11,442 nucleotides of DNA, from NCBI GenBank assembly GCA_034435675.1, contig DAOTWP010000037.1, forward strand, positions 1 to 11,442. The letters are read 5' to 3'. Shown one piece after another: positions 1-6,900 of the stretch (its first letter is position 1; each line of letters opens with the position of its first letter). This DNA is from DAOTWP01 sp034435675. Lineage in GTDB: Bacteria; Chloroflexota; Anaerolineae; Aggregatilineales; Phototrophicaceae. Under the pieces are notes generated by a model. The model was given only the letters and a program-made list of their open reading frames with translations. It searched no databases and was not told the DNA's origin. The translations under genes were made by a program, and so were the position numbers.

Positions 1-393
1 ATCATAGTCCCAGCCCACTGGCTCGCCGCTGAGCTGGTCAATGTAGTTGAACGGCGGGTAGGCATTCTCCACCGCCACCGTCACCGTCCGCCCATCCAGA
101 TCAGGCAGCACACCGGTGATCATTTCTGGCACAAATGTCGGTGCCGAGTACTCAGTGGAAGCCTGCAAAGCCGTCGCTGCTCCCGCAGCAGCGGTGGCGA
201 CAGCATCCGGTGTTACGGCAGGCGCTTGCACGGCAGCAGCGACAGTCGCTGCGACACTGGTAGCGATGGCATCTGGTGTTTCGGTCGGGGCGGTCTGGGC
301 ACTGGCGTTGCCAGCTATCCCGCCTGCCAGCAGGCTCAGCACGGTGATCAACACCAACGCGAGTATGGTCAAAGATTTGTGGATTGTGCTCAC
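1..393 (-). CDS. Extracellular solute-binding protein family 3, N-terminal part (cut by left edge)
   Basis: This is the amino end (131 residues) of a substrate-binding protein of a polar amino acid-type ABC importer. It captures solute outside the membrane and hands it to the permease. Residues 1-32 look like a Sec signal peptide: H5 and K6, then a hydrophobic stretch from 8 to 27, ending A30-S31-A32 before Q33. Residues 34-80 are an Ala/Thr/Pro-rich linker containing two copies of TPDA(I/V)AT, 22 residues apart. The mature domain begins near residue 102 with RTVTVAVENAYPPFNYID followed by a VGWDYD stretch, the classic opening of family 3 binding proteins. The start is GTG (391-393), chosen because a GAGGA Shine-Dalgarno lies 7 nt upstream and no ATG occurs before the conserved domain. 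No lipobox cysteine is present, so anchoring may be by another means. The GlnQ-type ATPase on the same strand supports the assignment. The ligand cannot be told from this fragment. Confidence 0.88.
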   Translation of the reverse strand, partial: MSTIHKSLTILALVLITVLSLLAGGIAGNASAQTAPTETPDAIATSVAATVAAAVQAPAVTPDAVATAAAGAATALQASTEYSAPTFVPEMITGVLPDLDGRTVTVAVENAYPPFNYIDQLSGEPVGWDYD

Positions 394-400
394 CGTATAG

Positions 401-405
401 TCCTC
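401..405 (-). promoter_or_regulatory. Shine-Dalgarno of the solute-binding protein gene
   Basis: On the minus strand these bases read GAGGA and end 7 nt before the GTG at 391-393. This site decides the start, because the reading frame has no ATG start before the conserved domain. Confidence 0.7.
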
Positions 406-454
406 AATTTCTGTCTGTTGCTATGTTCATTGAATGATCGCGTCATGAAAGTTG

Positions 455-496
455 AGCGCCGCCAAAATCCACTGGACCATGCGTTCATGCGGCGCT
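455..496. repeat. 8-bp inverted repeat upstream of the solute-binding protein gene
   Basis: AGCGCCGC at 455-462 is the exact reverse complement of GCGGCGCT at 489-496, with a 26-nt spacer. It sits 62-103 bp upstream of the GTG start, in the 203-bp gap after the WD40 gene. It could be an operator or an mRNA hairpin. No convincing -35/-10 pair was found beside it, and the long loop makes chance possible. The rest of the gap (394-596) shows no gene. Confidence 0.3.
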
Positions 497-596
497 TCCG
501 GAAACCGCGCCCGGTCCGCTGCGAGGGGGTTATGTGTCCCCGCCCCGATAGCCCAAGGAGAGGACACTGTTGATGATCAATGCCGAAGGGTCAGCT

Positions 597-1748
597 TCAA
601 TCCCTCAACGGCACACCCCAAATGAACACATGGTCGCCATCGTTGAAAGCGATGCGCGTCCCGTCCGGGCTGAAGCTTCCTCCTCCAGCCGGTAAATCCA
701 GCGGCCGATCTGCTAGCACTCTCCCGGATGCTGCATCCCACACCTTCAGTCCACTGAAGCCTCGCCCCATTATGCCTGGGCTGACAACAGCAAAAATGCG
801 CGTTCCGTCTGGGCTGAAAGCTACGCTGTTCACAAAACCGTCGTGTCGCTCCATCTCAGCGAGAACGTTTTCGCGATGCGGTCCGGTTCTTCTGCTGGTT
901 GCATCCCAAACAACCAGAGACGGACCATATCCAACAAGAACTCGTCTTCCATCCGGGCTGAAGGTGTTGTTGTTTGCAATTGCCGCAAAGTCCGCCGGTT
1001 GCAGCTCAGCCAACTGGTTACCATTGGTTGCATCGTATAGTAACAAGCTGGAAGAGTAAGCGAAGGCAAGAAGCGTTCCATCCGGGCTGAAAACCGGTGA
1101 GTGGTAAACGCTAGTGTTGTAGTCCATCACGGCGAGTTCTTCCAGGGTGGCGGCATCCCATAACTGTTGAGTATCGCTATAAAGTCGCATTGAGTTCGAG
1201 ACAATGCGTGTCCCATCAGGGCTGAAGGCTACGGTAATGTGCTCGCCGCCAGCCACTGCTGCTGTGTCTAACAGATCTCCCGTGGCGGCATCCCACATCC
1301 GCAAGTAGTGACTGCGTCCTCTATCATAAACAAGTGCTACGATTACGATACGTGTCCCATCCGGGCTAAGCGCAACATCGCTCAACTCACCGTCAGTCTC
1401 GATGGTGTTCAGCAATTCTCCGGTGATGGCATCCCACAACTGTACGCTGCCAGTGTCATCAAGGTTGTCAATGCTCGTGACGATGCGCGTCCCATCAGCG
1501 TTGAACGAGAATGAACGAAGCACCGCGTCTTGAACCGGTTGAGATGGGATGCGCAGGATCTCCGTCATGCGGTTGAGGTTCTCGGCGGTGATCAGTTCCA
1601 GTCCGAGCGCGCGCGCACGCTCTACTGCCTGCGCATTTTCTGTACCGGCACACCCTGAAAAGAGTGTTACGCAGGGTATGACGAAGAGGATCAGGACGAG
1701 CAGCGGCGGAAGACCAAAGATGCGTTTTTGGGGTGTCAGGGTTGTCAA
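597..1748 (-). CDS. Seven-bladed WD40 repeat lipoprotein
   Basis: Predicted membrane-anchored extracytoplasmic beta-propeller of 383 residues. A hydrophobic signal segment (about 12-31) ends in F-S-G-C33, a lipobox-like site, so C33 would be the lipidated first residue. Residues 34-78 form a short stalk with an ITAENLNRMTEILRI stretch, resembling the entry segment seen in Chloroflexota WD40 proteins. Seven repeats then follow, each opening with a (S/A/V/T)FSPDG(T/R)-like strand (first copy SFNADGT at 80, then about 126, 174, 219, 262, 310 and 358) and closing with a W/YDA or WG turn. Seven is the number that closes one propeller. It has no catalytic motif, so a protein-binding or scaffold role is an inference. 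The start is TTG (1746-1748), chosen because GAGAGG lies 8 nt upstream and the frame has a stop only four codons further up. It lies between the ATPase and binding-protein genes of an ABC system, 273 and 203 bp from each, on the same strand. Confidence 0.88.
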   Translation of the reverse strand: MTTLTPQKRIFGLPPLLVLILFVIPCVTLFSGCAGTENAQAVERARALGLELITAENLNRMTEILRIPSQPVQDAVLRSFSFNADGTRIVTSIDNLDDTGSVQLWDAITGELLNTIETDGELSDVALSPDGTRIVIVALVYDRGRSHYLRMWDAATGDLLDTAAVAGGEHITVAFSPDGTRIVSNSMRLYSDTQQLWDAATLEELAVMDYNTSVYHSPVFSPDGTLLAFAYSSSLLLYDATNGNQLAELQPADFAAIANNNTFSPDGRRVLVGYGPSLVVWDATSRRTGPHRENVLAEMERHDGFVNSVAFSPDGTRIFAVVSPGIMGRGFSGLKVWDAASGRVLADRPLDLPAGGGSFSPDGTRIAFNDGDHVFIWGVPLRD

Positions 1749-1756
1749 TGTTAGCG

Positions 1757-1762
1757 CCTCTC
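1757..1762 (-). promoter_or_regulatory. Shine-Dalgarno that fixes the TTG start of the WD40 gene
   Basis: The minus strand reads GAGAGG here, 8 nt before the TTG at 1746-1748. Upstream, the frame is open for only four codons before a TGA at 1761-1763, and no ATG or GTG is available there. Confidence 0.65.
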
Positions 1763-1870
1763 AAGCAATTGTTGTGGACATGATCCGGGTATCTAACGCA
1801 ATGTTTAACAAGAGTTAATATTTTAACAAGGGGATTGCCATCAATTTGACGCTGCTGACTAACAGTATAG

Positions 1871-1925
1871 CGTAAACCTGCCACCCTGGACAAGGGGACT
1901 AATCCCCCTGCCATCCAGAGTTAAC
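1871..1925. repeat. Dyad repeat, copy 1 (related to copy at 2921-2972)
   Basis: Begins CGTAAACC, then CTGGACAAGGGGA, a short centre, and a C-rich right arm ending in TCCAG. CTGGA (1886-1890) pairs with TCCAG (1914-1918), and AGGGGA pairs imperfectly with TCCCCCT. The second copy shares CGTAAACC and GGACAAGGGGA in the same orientation, so the two look like members of one repeat family. It lies about 100 bp beyond the stop of the ABC ATPase. There is no T-run, so it is a poor intrinsic terminator, although it could protect mRNA 3' ends. Confidence 0.55.
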
Positions 1926-1968
1926 AAATCGTATTTCGCCATTCGGGGGATTTTGCCAGGCAGCACAG

Positions 1969-1990
1969 GGGGCGAGGCGGATCTCGCCCC
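1969..1990. repeat. GC-rich hairpin downstream of the ABC ATPase gene
   Basis: GGGGCGAG (1969-1976) and CTCGCCCC (1983-1990) form a perfect 8-bp stem around a 6-nt loop, 31 nt past the ATPase stop. No U-tract follows on the minus strand. It may stabilise the transcript end, act as a factor-dependent terminator, or be a copy of a dispersed palindromic repeat. The remainder of the 273-bp gap (1749-2021) shows no gene. Confidence 0.5.
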
Positions 1991-2021
1991 TGCGCGAAGA
2001 CGACGGCTGTTCAGCCTGCCG

Positions 2022-2807
2022 CTAGAGAATCTGCGAGAGGAACATCTCTGTGCGCGGGTGGTGCTCAACGTCCGTGCGGAAGAAATGCTCCGGCGTGCCC
2101 TGCTCCACAATGCGCCCCTGATCGAAGAACAGCACGCGGTCCGCGACCTCGCGCGCGAAGCCCATCTCATGCGTCACGACCAGCATGGTCATGCCGCTGC
2201 GCGCCAGCGTCTTCATCACGTCCAGCACCTCTTTAATCATTTCAGGGTCAAGCGCCGAAGTCGGCTCGTCAAACAGCATGATCTTCGGCTCCATCGCCAG
2301 CGCGCGCGCAATCGCCACACGCTGCTGCTGCCCGCCGCTGAGCTGACCGGGGTACTTGTGCGCCTGCTCCGGGATGCCCACGCGCGTCAGCAGTTCCATC
2401 GCCTTTTCCTCGGCGCGGTCGCGGCTCCAGTGGCGCACCTTCATGGGCGCCAGCGAGATATTCGCCAGCACGGTCAGGTGTGGGAACAAATTGAACTGCT
2501 GAAAGACCATGCCGATTTCACGGCGGATGGCGGCAATGTTGCGGATGTCATTGCCCATCGCAATGCCGTCCACGATGATGTCGCCCTCCTGATGTTCCTC
2601 GAGGCGATTGATGCAGCGGATGAATGTGGACTTGCCGCTGCCGGACGGTCCGATGATAACGACCACTTCCTGCGGCTGCACTTCAACCGAGACATCGCGC
2701 AGCACATGGAACTCGCCGAACCACTTGTTCACCTGCCGGCAGATGATAATCGGCTCGTCTGCGCTGCTTGCCTGTCCCTGGACATGCTTGGTGGATGCAA
2801 CTGCCAT
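2022..2807 (-). CDS. Polar amino acid-type ABC transporter ATP-binding protein (GlnQ-like)
   Basis: Cytoplasmic ATPase that powers amino acid uptake by binding a permease dimer. All nucleotide-binding motifs are intact: Walker A GPSGSGKST at 53-61, Q-loop at 102-103 in VFQQFNLFPH, signature LSGGQ at 156-160, Walker B IMLFDE at 176-181, D-loop SALD at 184-187 and switch H213 in VTHEMGFA. The VFQQFNLFPHLTVL and VTHEMGFAREVADRV stretches are typical of the GlnQ/HisP/ArtP subgroup of polar amino acid importers. At 261 residues it is slightly longer than usual because of an N-terminal stretch of about 18 residues. The ATG at 2805-2807 is the only good start before the domain. Its ribosome site is weak (GAGAAAG, 9 nt upstream). 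The binding-protein gene lies downstream on the same strand beyond a WD40 gene, and no permease is seen in the window. The substrate could be glutamine, glutamate, arginine or another polar solute. Confidence 0.93.
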   Translation of the reverse strand: MAVASTKHVQGQASSADEPIIICRQVNKWFGEFHVLRDVSVEVQPQEVVVIIGPSGSGKSTFIRCINRLEEHQEGDIIVDGIAMGNDIRNIAAIRREIGMVFQQFNLFPHLTVLANISLAPMKVRHWSRDRAEEKAMELLTRVGIPEQAHKYPGQLSGGQQQRVAIARALAMEPKIMLFDEPTSALDPEMIKEVLDVMKTLARSGMTMLVVTHEMGFAREVADRVLFFDQGRIVEQGTPEHFFRTDVEHHPRTEMFLSQIL

Positions 2808-2850
2808 AACCTGTTACTTTCTCTAATGAGCAACCTGATTTTTTAGAACT

Positions 2851-2867
2851 CACGCGGTTGAACCGTG
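2851..2867. promoter_or_regulatory. Small imperfect palindrome upstream of the ABC ATPase gene
   Basis: The sequence CACGCGGTTGAACCGTG has arms GGTT and AACC about one central base, extended by CAC and GTG after a small bulge. It lies 44-60 bp upstream of the ATPase ATG, where an operator could sit. No clear sigma-70 promoter was found nearby, so this is only a candidate. Confidence 0.25.
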
Positions 2868-2920
2868 ATTTGTCCCTGAACAAGTGCGAGCGCTGCCTAA
2901 TGCATCGCTAAGGGCTGCGC

Positions 2921-2972
2921 CGTAAACCCGGACAAGGGGATTCATCCCCTTGTTCAGGAAGATCAGTTTACG
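2921..2972. repeat. Dyad repeat, copy 2: nested inverted repeat
   Basis: The inner arms CAAGGGGAT and ATCCCCTTG are a perfect 9-bp inverted repeat with a 2-nt centre, and the flanking CCGGA/TTCAGG pair partly. The outer arms CGTAAAC (2921-2927) and GTTTACG (2966-2972) are an exact 7-bp inverted repeat. CTTGTTCAGG (2949-2958) is also the exact reverse complement of CCTGAACAAG at 2875-2884, so alternative pairing is possible. The element lies in the 289-bp gap between the ferritin end and the ABC ATPase start. There is no U-tract. The rest of the gap (2808-3096) shows no gene. Confidence 0.65.
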
Positions 2973-3022
2973 GGTAGGTTCTTAATGGGTTTAATTGCCC
3001 GCTGTAACCCCTCAAGCTTCTG

Positions 3023-3057
3023 CCCAACGCATTGGGAAGGGTAAGAACCACAGGTTC
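3023..3057 (-). terminator. Two small hairpins after ferritin, possible transcript end
   Basis: GAACC-ACA-GGTTC (3045-3057) and CCCAA-CGCA-TTGGG (3023-3036) are two perfect 5-bp hairpins 40-75 nt beyond the ferritin stop. On the minus strand the first is followed by a short pyrimidine-rich stretch with TTs but no true T-run. This is a weak terminator candidate only. Confidence 0.25.
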
Positions 3058-3096
3058 CGGGGTGGGGTATGTCCCGCCGTGCCCGTTGAAGCTGCG

Positions 3097-3618
3097 TTAG
3101 GTCGCGGCGTCTTCTTCACCCTCTTCCTGCCCGGCAGACGCCCGCAGGTCCCGGTCAAGCAGGTACAGCCCCGGCGCAAAATCGCCAATCCGGCGCAGCT
3201 GCTGCAGCACTGTGTCCACGACTGCCTCTTCTTCCACCTGCTCATCCACGAACCATTGCAGGAAACTGGCAGTAGCGTGGTCGCGCTGTTCTCGCGCCAG
3301 GTCCACCAGCGCGTTAATCGAAGCCGTCACCTGCTGCTCGTGGTGCATGGCATCCTCGAACGCCGCCAGCGAGGAGTCCCACGCGGTGCGCGGCGCTTTC
3401 AGCGCTTGCAGCAGCACCCGCCCGCGCCGTTCATGGATAAAATCGTAAATTTTCATCGCGTGGACCAGCTCTTCTTCGGCATGGTGCCGCATCCACGCTG
3501 CCATGCCGGGCAGCCCTTCGTTTTCAAAATAGGCGCTCATGGACAAATAGGTATAAAAAGCGCCCAGTTCCATATTGATTTGCTGATTCAACGCGGCTTG
3601 AACGGTTTCGTTCAACAT
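3097..3618 (-). CDS. ftnA: Ferritin (bacterial FtnA type), iron storage
   Basis: Predicted cytoplasmic iron-storage protein that oxidises Fe(II) and stores Fe(III) in a 24-subunit shell. The 173-residue sequence is the usual length for bacterial non-heme ferritin. Numbered from the chosen start, the ferroxidase ligands fall at the FtnA positions: E17, E50 and H53, E94, Q127 and E130, with E49, E126 and E129 available for the third site. The helix I motif NMELGAFYTYLSMSAYF, the helix II motif HHAEEELVHAMKIYDFI and the QWFVDEQVEEE helix are all recognisable. The tail after about 160 is acidic. The ATG at 3616-3618 was chosen because AAGGAG (3627-3632) lies 8 nt upstream. A TTG six codons earlier overlaps that Shine-Dalgarno and is unlikely. 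It is divergent from the sensor kinase gene. A CRP/FNR-like palindrome and a perfect -10 lie upstream. Full ligand conservation argues against a Dps or rubrerythrin. Confidence 0.95.
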   Translation of the reverse strand: MLNETVQAALNQQINMELGAFYTYLSMSAYFENEGLPGMAAWMRHHAEEELVHAMKIYDFIHERRGRVLLQALKAPRTAWDSSLAAFEDAMHHEQQVTASINALVDLAREQRDHATASFLQWFVDEQVEEEAVVDTVLQQLRRIGDFAPGLYLLDRDLRASAGQEEGEEDAAT

Positions 3619-3626
3619 CAGTTCAG

Positions 3627-3632
3627 CTCCTT
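3627..3632 (-). promoter_or_regulatory. Strong Shine-Dalgarno of ferritin
   Basis: The minus strand reads AAGGAG with an 8-nt spacer to the ATG at 3616-3618. It rules out the longer TTG start at 3634-3636, which lies upstream of and against this site. Confidence 0.8.
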
Positions 3633-3761
3633 TCAACAGCGTAAAACAGTCCCGCAGATGCGTGCCTATTGTCGCAGAGAGTGGCGCTCTTCGCTACCGG
3701 CAGACCGCGAGGCAGGCAAGTACCCCGGCAAAGACATATTAGGCTGCACTGTTAGCGCCTC

Positions 3762-3767
3762 ATTATA
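3762..3767 (-). promoter_or_regulatory. Perfect -10 box facing ferritin
   Basis: The minus strand reads TATAAT, an exact sigma-70-type -10. At a 16-18 bp spacing there is no good -35 (TCTTAG or neighbours), which fits a promoter that depends on an activator. The predicted start is near 3755, giving a leader of about 137 nt before the ferritin ATG. Confidence 0.55.
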
Positions 3768-3789
3768 TGCCGCATGCCATTCCACTAAG

Positions 3790-3805
3790 AGTGATCTTGA
3801 TCACT
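3790..3805. promoter_or_regulatory. CRP/FNR-family-like operator in the divergent gap
   Basis: AGTGATCTTGATCACT is a 7-bp perfect inverted repeat with a TT centre. It contains GTGA-N6-TCAC, the core of the classical CRP consensus, and matches TGTGATCTAGATCACA at 13 of 16 positions. Measured from the predicted ferritin start near 3755 its centre lies at about -42, the class II activator position. On the kinase side its centre is 143 bp upstream of the ATG. Which family member binds (CRP, FNR or another) cannot be told. GTGAT half-sites favour CRP over the TTGAT of FNR. Confidence 0.6.
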
Positions 3806-3837
3806 ATTATGAAAAGTCATGGAACATTAACGACGAA

Positions 3838-3867
3838 TTGACGGTACAATACATAAATCCGTATTTT
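3838..3867 (+). promoter_or_regulatory. Candidate promoter of the sensor kinase operon
   Basis: TTGACG at 3838-3843 matches the -35 consensus at 5 of 6 positions. TATTTT at 3862-3867 is a moderate -10 (4 of 6) with an 18-bp spacer. Transcription would begin near 3874 and include the hairpin at 3883-3921 in the leader. The AT-rich setting supports it, but the -10 is only fair. Confidence 0.4.
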
Positions 3868-3882
3868 TGACGAACGCCACAC

Positions 3883-3931
3883 TATTGGAACTGCTGACCC
3901 GAATAGCAGCCCTTTCCAATAAGCAGCAGGA
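3883..3931 (+). promoter_or_regulatory. Leader hairpin overlapping the kinase ribosome site region
   Basis: TATTGGAA plus CTGCT (3883-3895) pair with AGCAG (3905-3909) and TTCCAATA (3914-3921), leaving a 4-nt bulge. This is a 13-bp stem about 20 nt before the kinase ATG. CTGCTG (3891-3896) can instead pair with CAGCAG (3924-3929), which overlaps the AGGA Shine-Dalgarno (3928-3931, 9 nt before the ATG). The two pairings are mutually exclusive, so the leader could modulate translation. The 322-bp divergent gap (3619-3940) holds this, the operator and the promoters, and no gene. Confidence 0.45.
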
Positions 3932-3940
3932 CTGTGTGTA

Positions 3941-6900
3941 ATGAAATATACGCCCAATCGTGCAGATCTACACCGGCTGCAAGCGGAACTCTCAGCCGCC
4001 CACAGCCGCATCGCCGCGCTGGAGGATCAACTTCGTCAGGACGCGGTGCGCCGCGAGCGCGATTATCGCGCGATCATGGATGACCAGACCGACCTGATCT
4101 GCCGCTATACGCCCGAATTTGTCATCACGTTTGCCAACCGCGCCCACGCCGCGCAGCACGGCAAACAGCCAGAGGAGATGATCGGTCTTAACGTACTTGA
4201 TCTGGTTGATCCGGCAGACCGGGAGGCGGCGCGCCAGCACGTCCTCAGCCTGACCCCCGCGCGCCCGGTCAGCAATTCCGACCACCGCAGCGTAACAGCC
4301 GATGGCGGCATTCATTGGGTGCAGTGGACCGACCGCGCCTTTTTTGACGAGTCCGGCAGGGTCGTTGAATACCAGGGGGTGGGGCGTGATGTGACCGAGC
4401 GCCGCCTGCTGGTGGAGGCGCTGCGCGGCAGCGAAGAACGTTATCGCAGCCTGCTGGAGAGCAGCGACGCGGCGATTACGATGTTTGATGGCAGCGGCAC
4501 CCTGCTGTATATTAACCAGAATGCCGCTGATGCCTTAGGACTGGCGCCCCAGGCTGCTGTCGGGCAGACGCAGCAGCAGTTGTTCCCGCCAGCAGTCGCA
4601 GACTATCAACTGAACGCCATCCGGCAGGTGATCAGCAGCGGGATTGGCGTCGTCCAGGAAGCGCCCAGCAGCGTGCAGGGGCAGCAGCGCTGGTACCGCA
4701 CCAGTATTCAGCCGGTGCGCGATGCCACAGGGCAAGTCTTTGCCGCGCTGGTCAATGCGCTGGATATTACCCGGCTTAAACAGACCGAACTGGCGCTGCG
4801 GCACACCGAACAGCGCTTTCAGCAGTTCATGGCGCATCTGCCCGGCACGGTGTTCATGTTTGAGGCGGACGAAACGCTCGTTTACTGCAACGACCAGTAC
4901 GCGCAATCGCTGGCATTCGCCTCCGCGCAGGAACTGATCGGCAAGCAATTCGCAGCGTACCTCCCCGCCGAGACAGTAGAGCTTGCCCGCCGTGAGAACG
5001 CGCAGGTGCTCGCCGAAAACCGTTCCATCGAGATCAACTACACGATTGCTAGTCCCAACGGCAGCAGGGATTGGCTGATGATCAAATTCCCGATTCCACG
5101 TGAGGACACCGCGCCGCTGATCTGCGCGATATGCCTGGATGTCACCCGCGAAAAACGCGCCGAGCGCGCAATGCGTGCCAGCGAAACGCGCTACCGCACA
5201 CTGATCGAAACCATCGACGGGATTGTAACGCTGACCGATGCCAGCGGTCAGATTCTGTTCATGAATGAGCACGGCATGCGGCTGTTCAACCTGCCGCCAG
5301 AACAGCGCGCGGGCAAGATGATCGCCGAGCTTTTCTCAGCGGATGCCGCGGCGGCATACCTGCGCGGCGTGCAGGATGTGCTGCGCAGCGGCAAGGGCAG
5401 CAGCGTAGAGCTGCATCTGGAGCTTGCTGACGAATCGCACTGGTTCGAGGCGAACATGCAGCCCCTGTTTGACGCACAGGGAGAACTCACCGGTGTGCTG
5501 ACCAACAGCATCAACATCACCCGCCGCAAAGAGGCGCAGCTTGCCGCACAGCGTTCGATGGCGCGCCTCGCCGGACTGCATGCGCTGGATAAAGCGATTC
5601 TGGCGGCACAGACCCCGCAGCAGATCGCCCAGATCACGCTCCAGCATCTGATTAAGCTGCTGCCGTGCCAGCGCGCCGCCATCAGCCAGGTTGACCCGCA
5701 AACGAACATCGCCGTTTCGCTGGCAGTCTATGCGGAAACGGCGACAACGCTGCATGCCGGGTCGTCCTATACTCTGCTGCCGGCGGAGCTGGACGCGCTG
5801 ACGACCCGGCGTTACCTGCTGATTGAGTCATTGGCGCAGCATCCCGGAGCAGGCGCCGCGCTGCTCACGGATGCTGGCTTACGGACCGCGCTGATTATTG
5901 GGCTGAAGGTCGAGCGGCAGTTGATCGGGACGCTGCTGCTGTATGCGCGCCAGGCGGACTTCTTCACCGACGAGTATATTGACATCGCGCTGGAAGTCGC
6001 CGACCAGCTTACGCTGGGACTGCACACGACGGCACTCACCGCTGCCCTGCGTGCCCATGCCGCCGACCTGGAAACGCGCGTTGCCGAACGCACAGCACAG
6101 CTTGCCGCCGCCAAAGCACGCGCCGAAGCGATTTTCGAGAGCAGCAGCGATGGCATTGTGCTGACCAGTCCCACTGGCATCATCCAACAGTCCAACGGCG
6201 CGTATCGTGCCCTGTTTGGCTGTCAGGGGGACGGGTGTGTGGGCAAAGCAATGATCGGTCGGCTGGCGACTGAACACCGGGAGCGGCTGACCAGCGCCTA
6301 CGCAGCAGTCAGGACACAGGGGACAGTGCAGCGGCTGACGGCACGGGCGCTGCGCCACGATGGCAGCCCGTTTGACGTTGAACTCGGTCTTGCGCCGGTG
6401 CGCCAGACGAACGGCGACCAGGATGGCATTGTGTGCGTCCTGCGCGACATCACCGAGCGCAAGCAGCAGGAACGCCAACAGCGTTACTATGCCAGCTTGC
6501 AGCAGAATGTCAGCGACGCCGTCATCGCCACCGATCTGGATTTTAATATTCAGAGCTGGAATCCTGCTGCCGAGCGCACCTACGGCTGGTTTGCCAGCGA
6601 AGTGCTGGGCAAGCACAGCGGAGCTGTGCTGCGGACGCAGTATCCAGAAGGGCAGACGCGCGAAACTGTCATGCAGACATTCTGGCAAACCGGCTGGTGG
6701 AGCGGCGAGGTGATCCAGTCGCGCAAGGACGGCAGCCTCATCCACATTCACGCCTCGATCAACCTGTTCAAGGATGCGCAGGGCACGCCCATCGGCATCG
6801 TGGGCATTAATGTGGACATCACCCGGCTGAAGCAGGCAGAACAGAAGCTGCGCGAGAGCGAAACCCACTACCGCCTGCTGGCAGAAAACATCACCGATCT

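Noticed and set aside
116..573. Short plus-strand open frames at the left end
   Set aside because: The minus strand encodes a clear signal peptide and family 3 binding domain in this region. The plus-strand products have no recognisable features.
657..1510. Regularly spaced similar short sequences (about every 130 bp) that resemble an array
   Set aside because: They encode the FSPDGT strand of the seven WD40 blades, so this is protein repeat structure and not CRISPR or a DNA repeat array.
1743..1748. TTGACA on the minus strand as a -35 box
   Set aside because: It is the first two codons of the WD40 protein (TTG ACA), preceded by a good Shine-Dalgarno.
1953..2846. A 297-codon plus-strand open frame antisense to the ABC ATPase
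   Set aside because: Composition is typical of a shadow frame (His, Arg, Gln, Leu), with no domain. The opposite strand has all ABC motifs.
3634..3636. Longer ferritin start at a TTG
   Set aside because: It overlaps the AAGGAG ribosome site that serves the ATG at 3616-3618. The shorter protein also places all ferroxidase ligands at the standard FtnA positions.
2995..3870. A 291-codon plus-strand open frame across ferritin and its promoter region
   Set aside because: It runs through both the ferritin coding region and the AT-rich control region without a change in character, and no family is recognisable.
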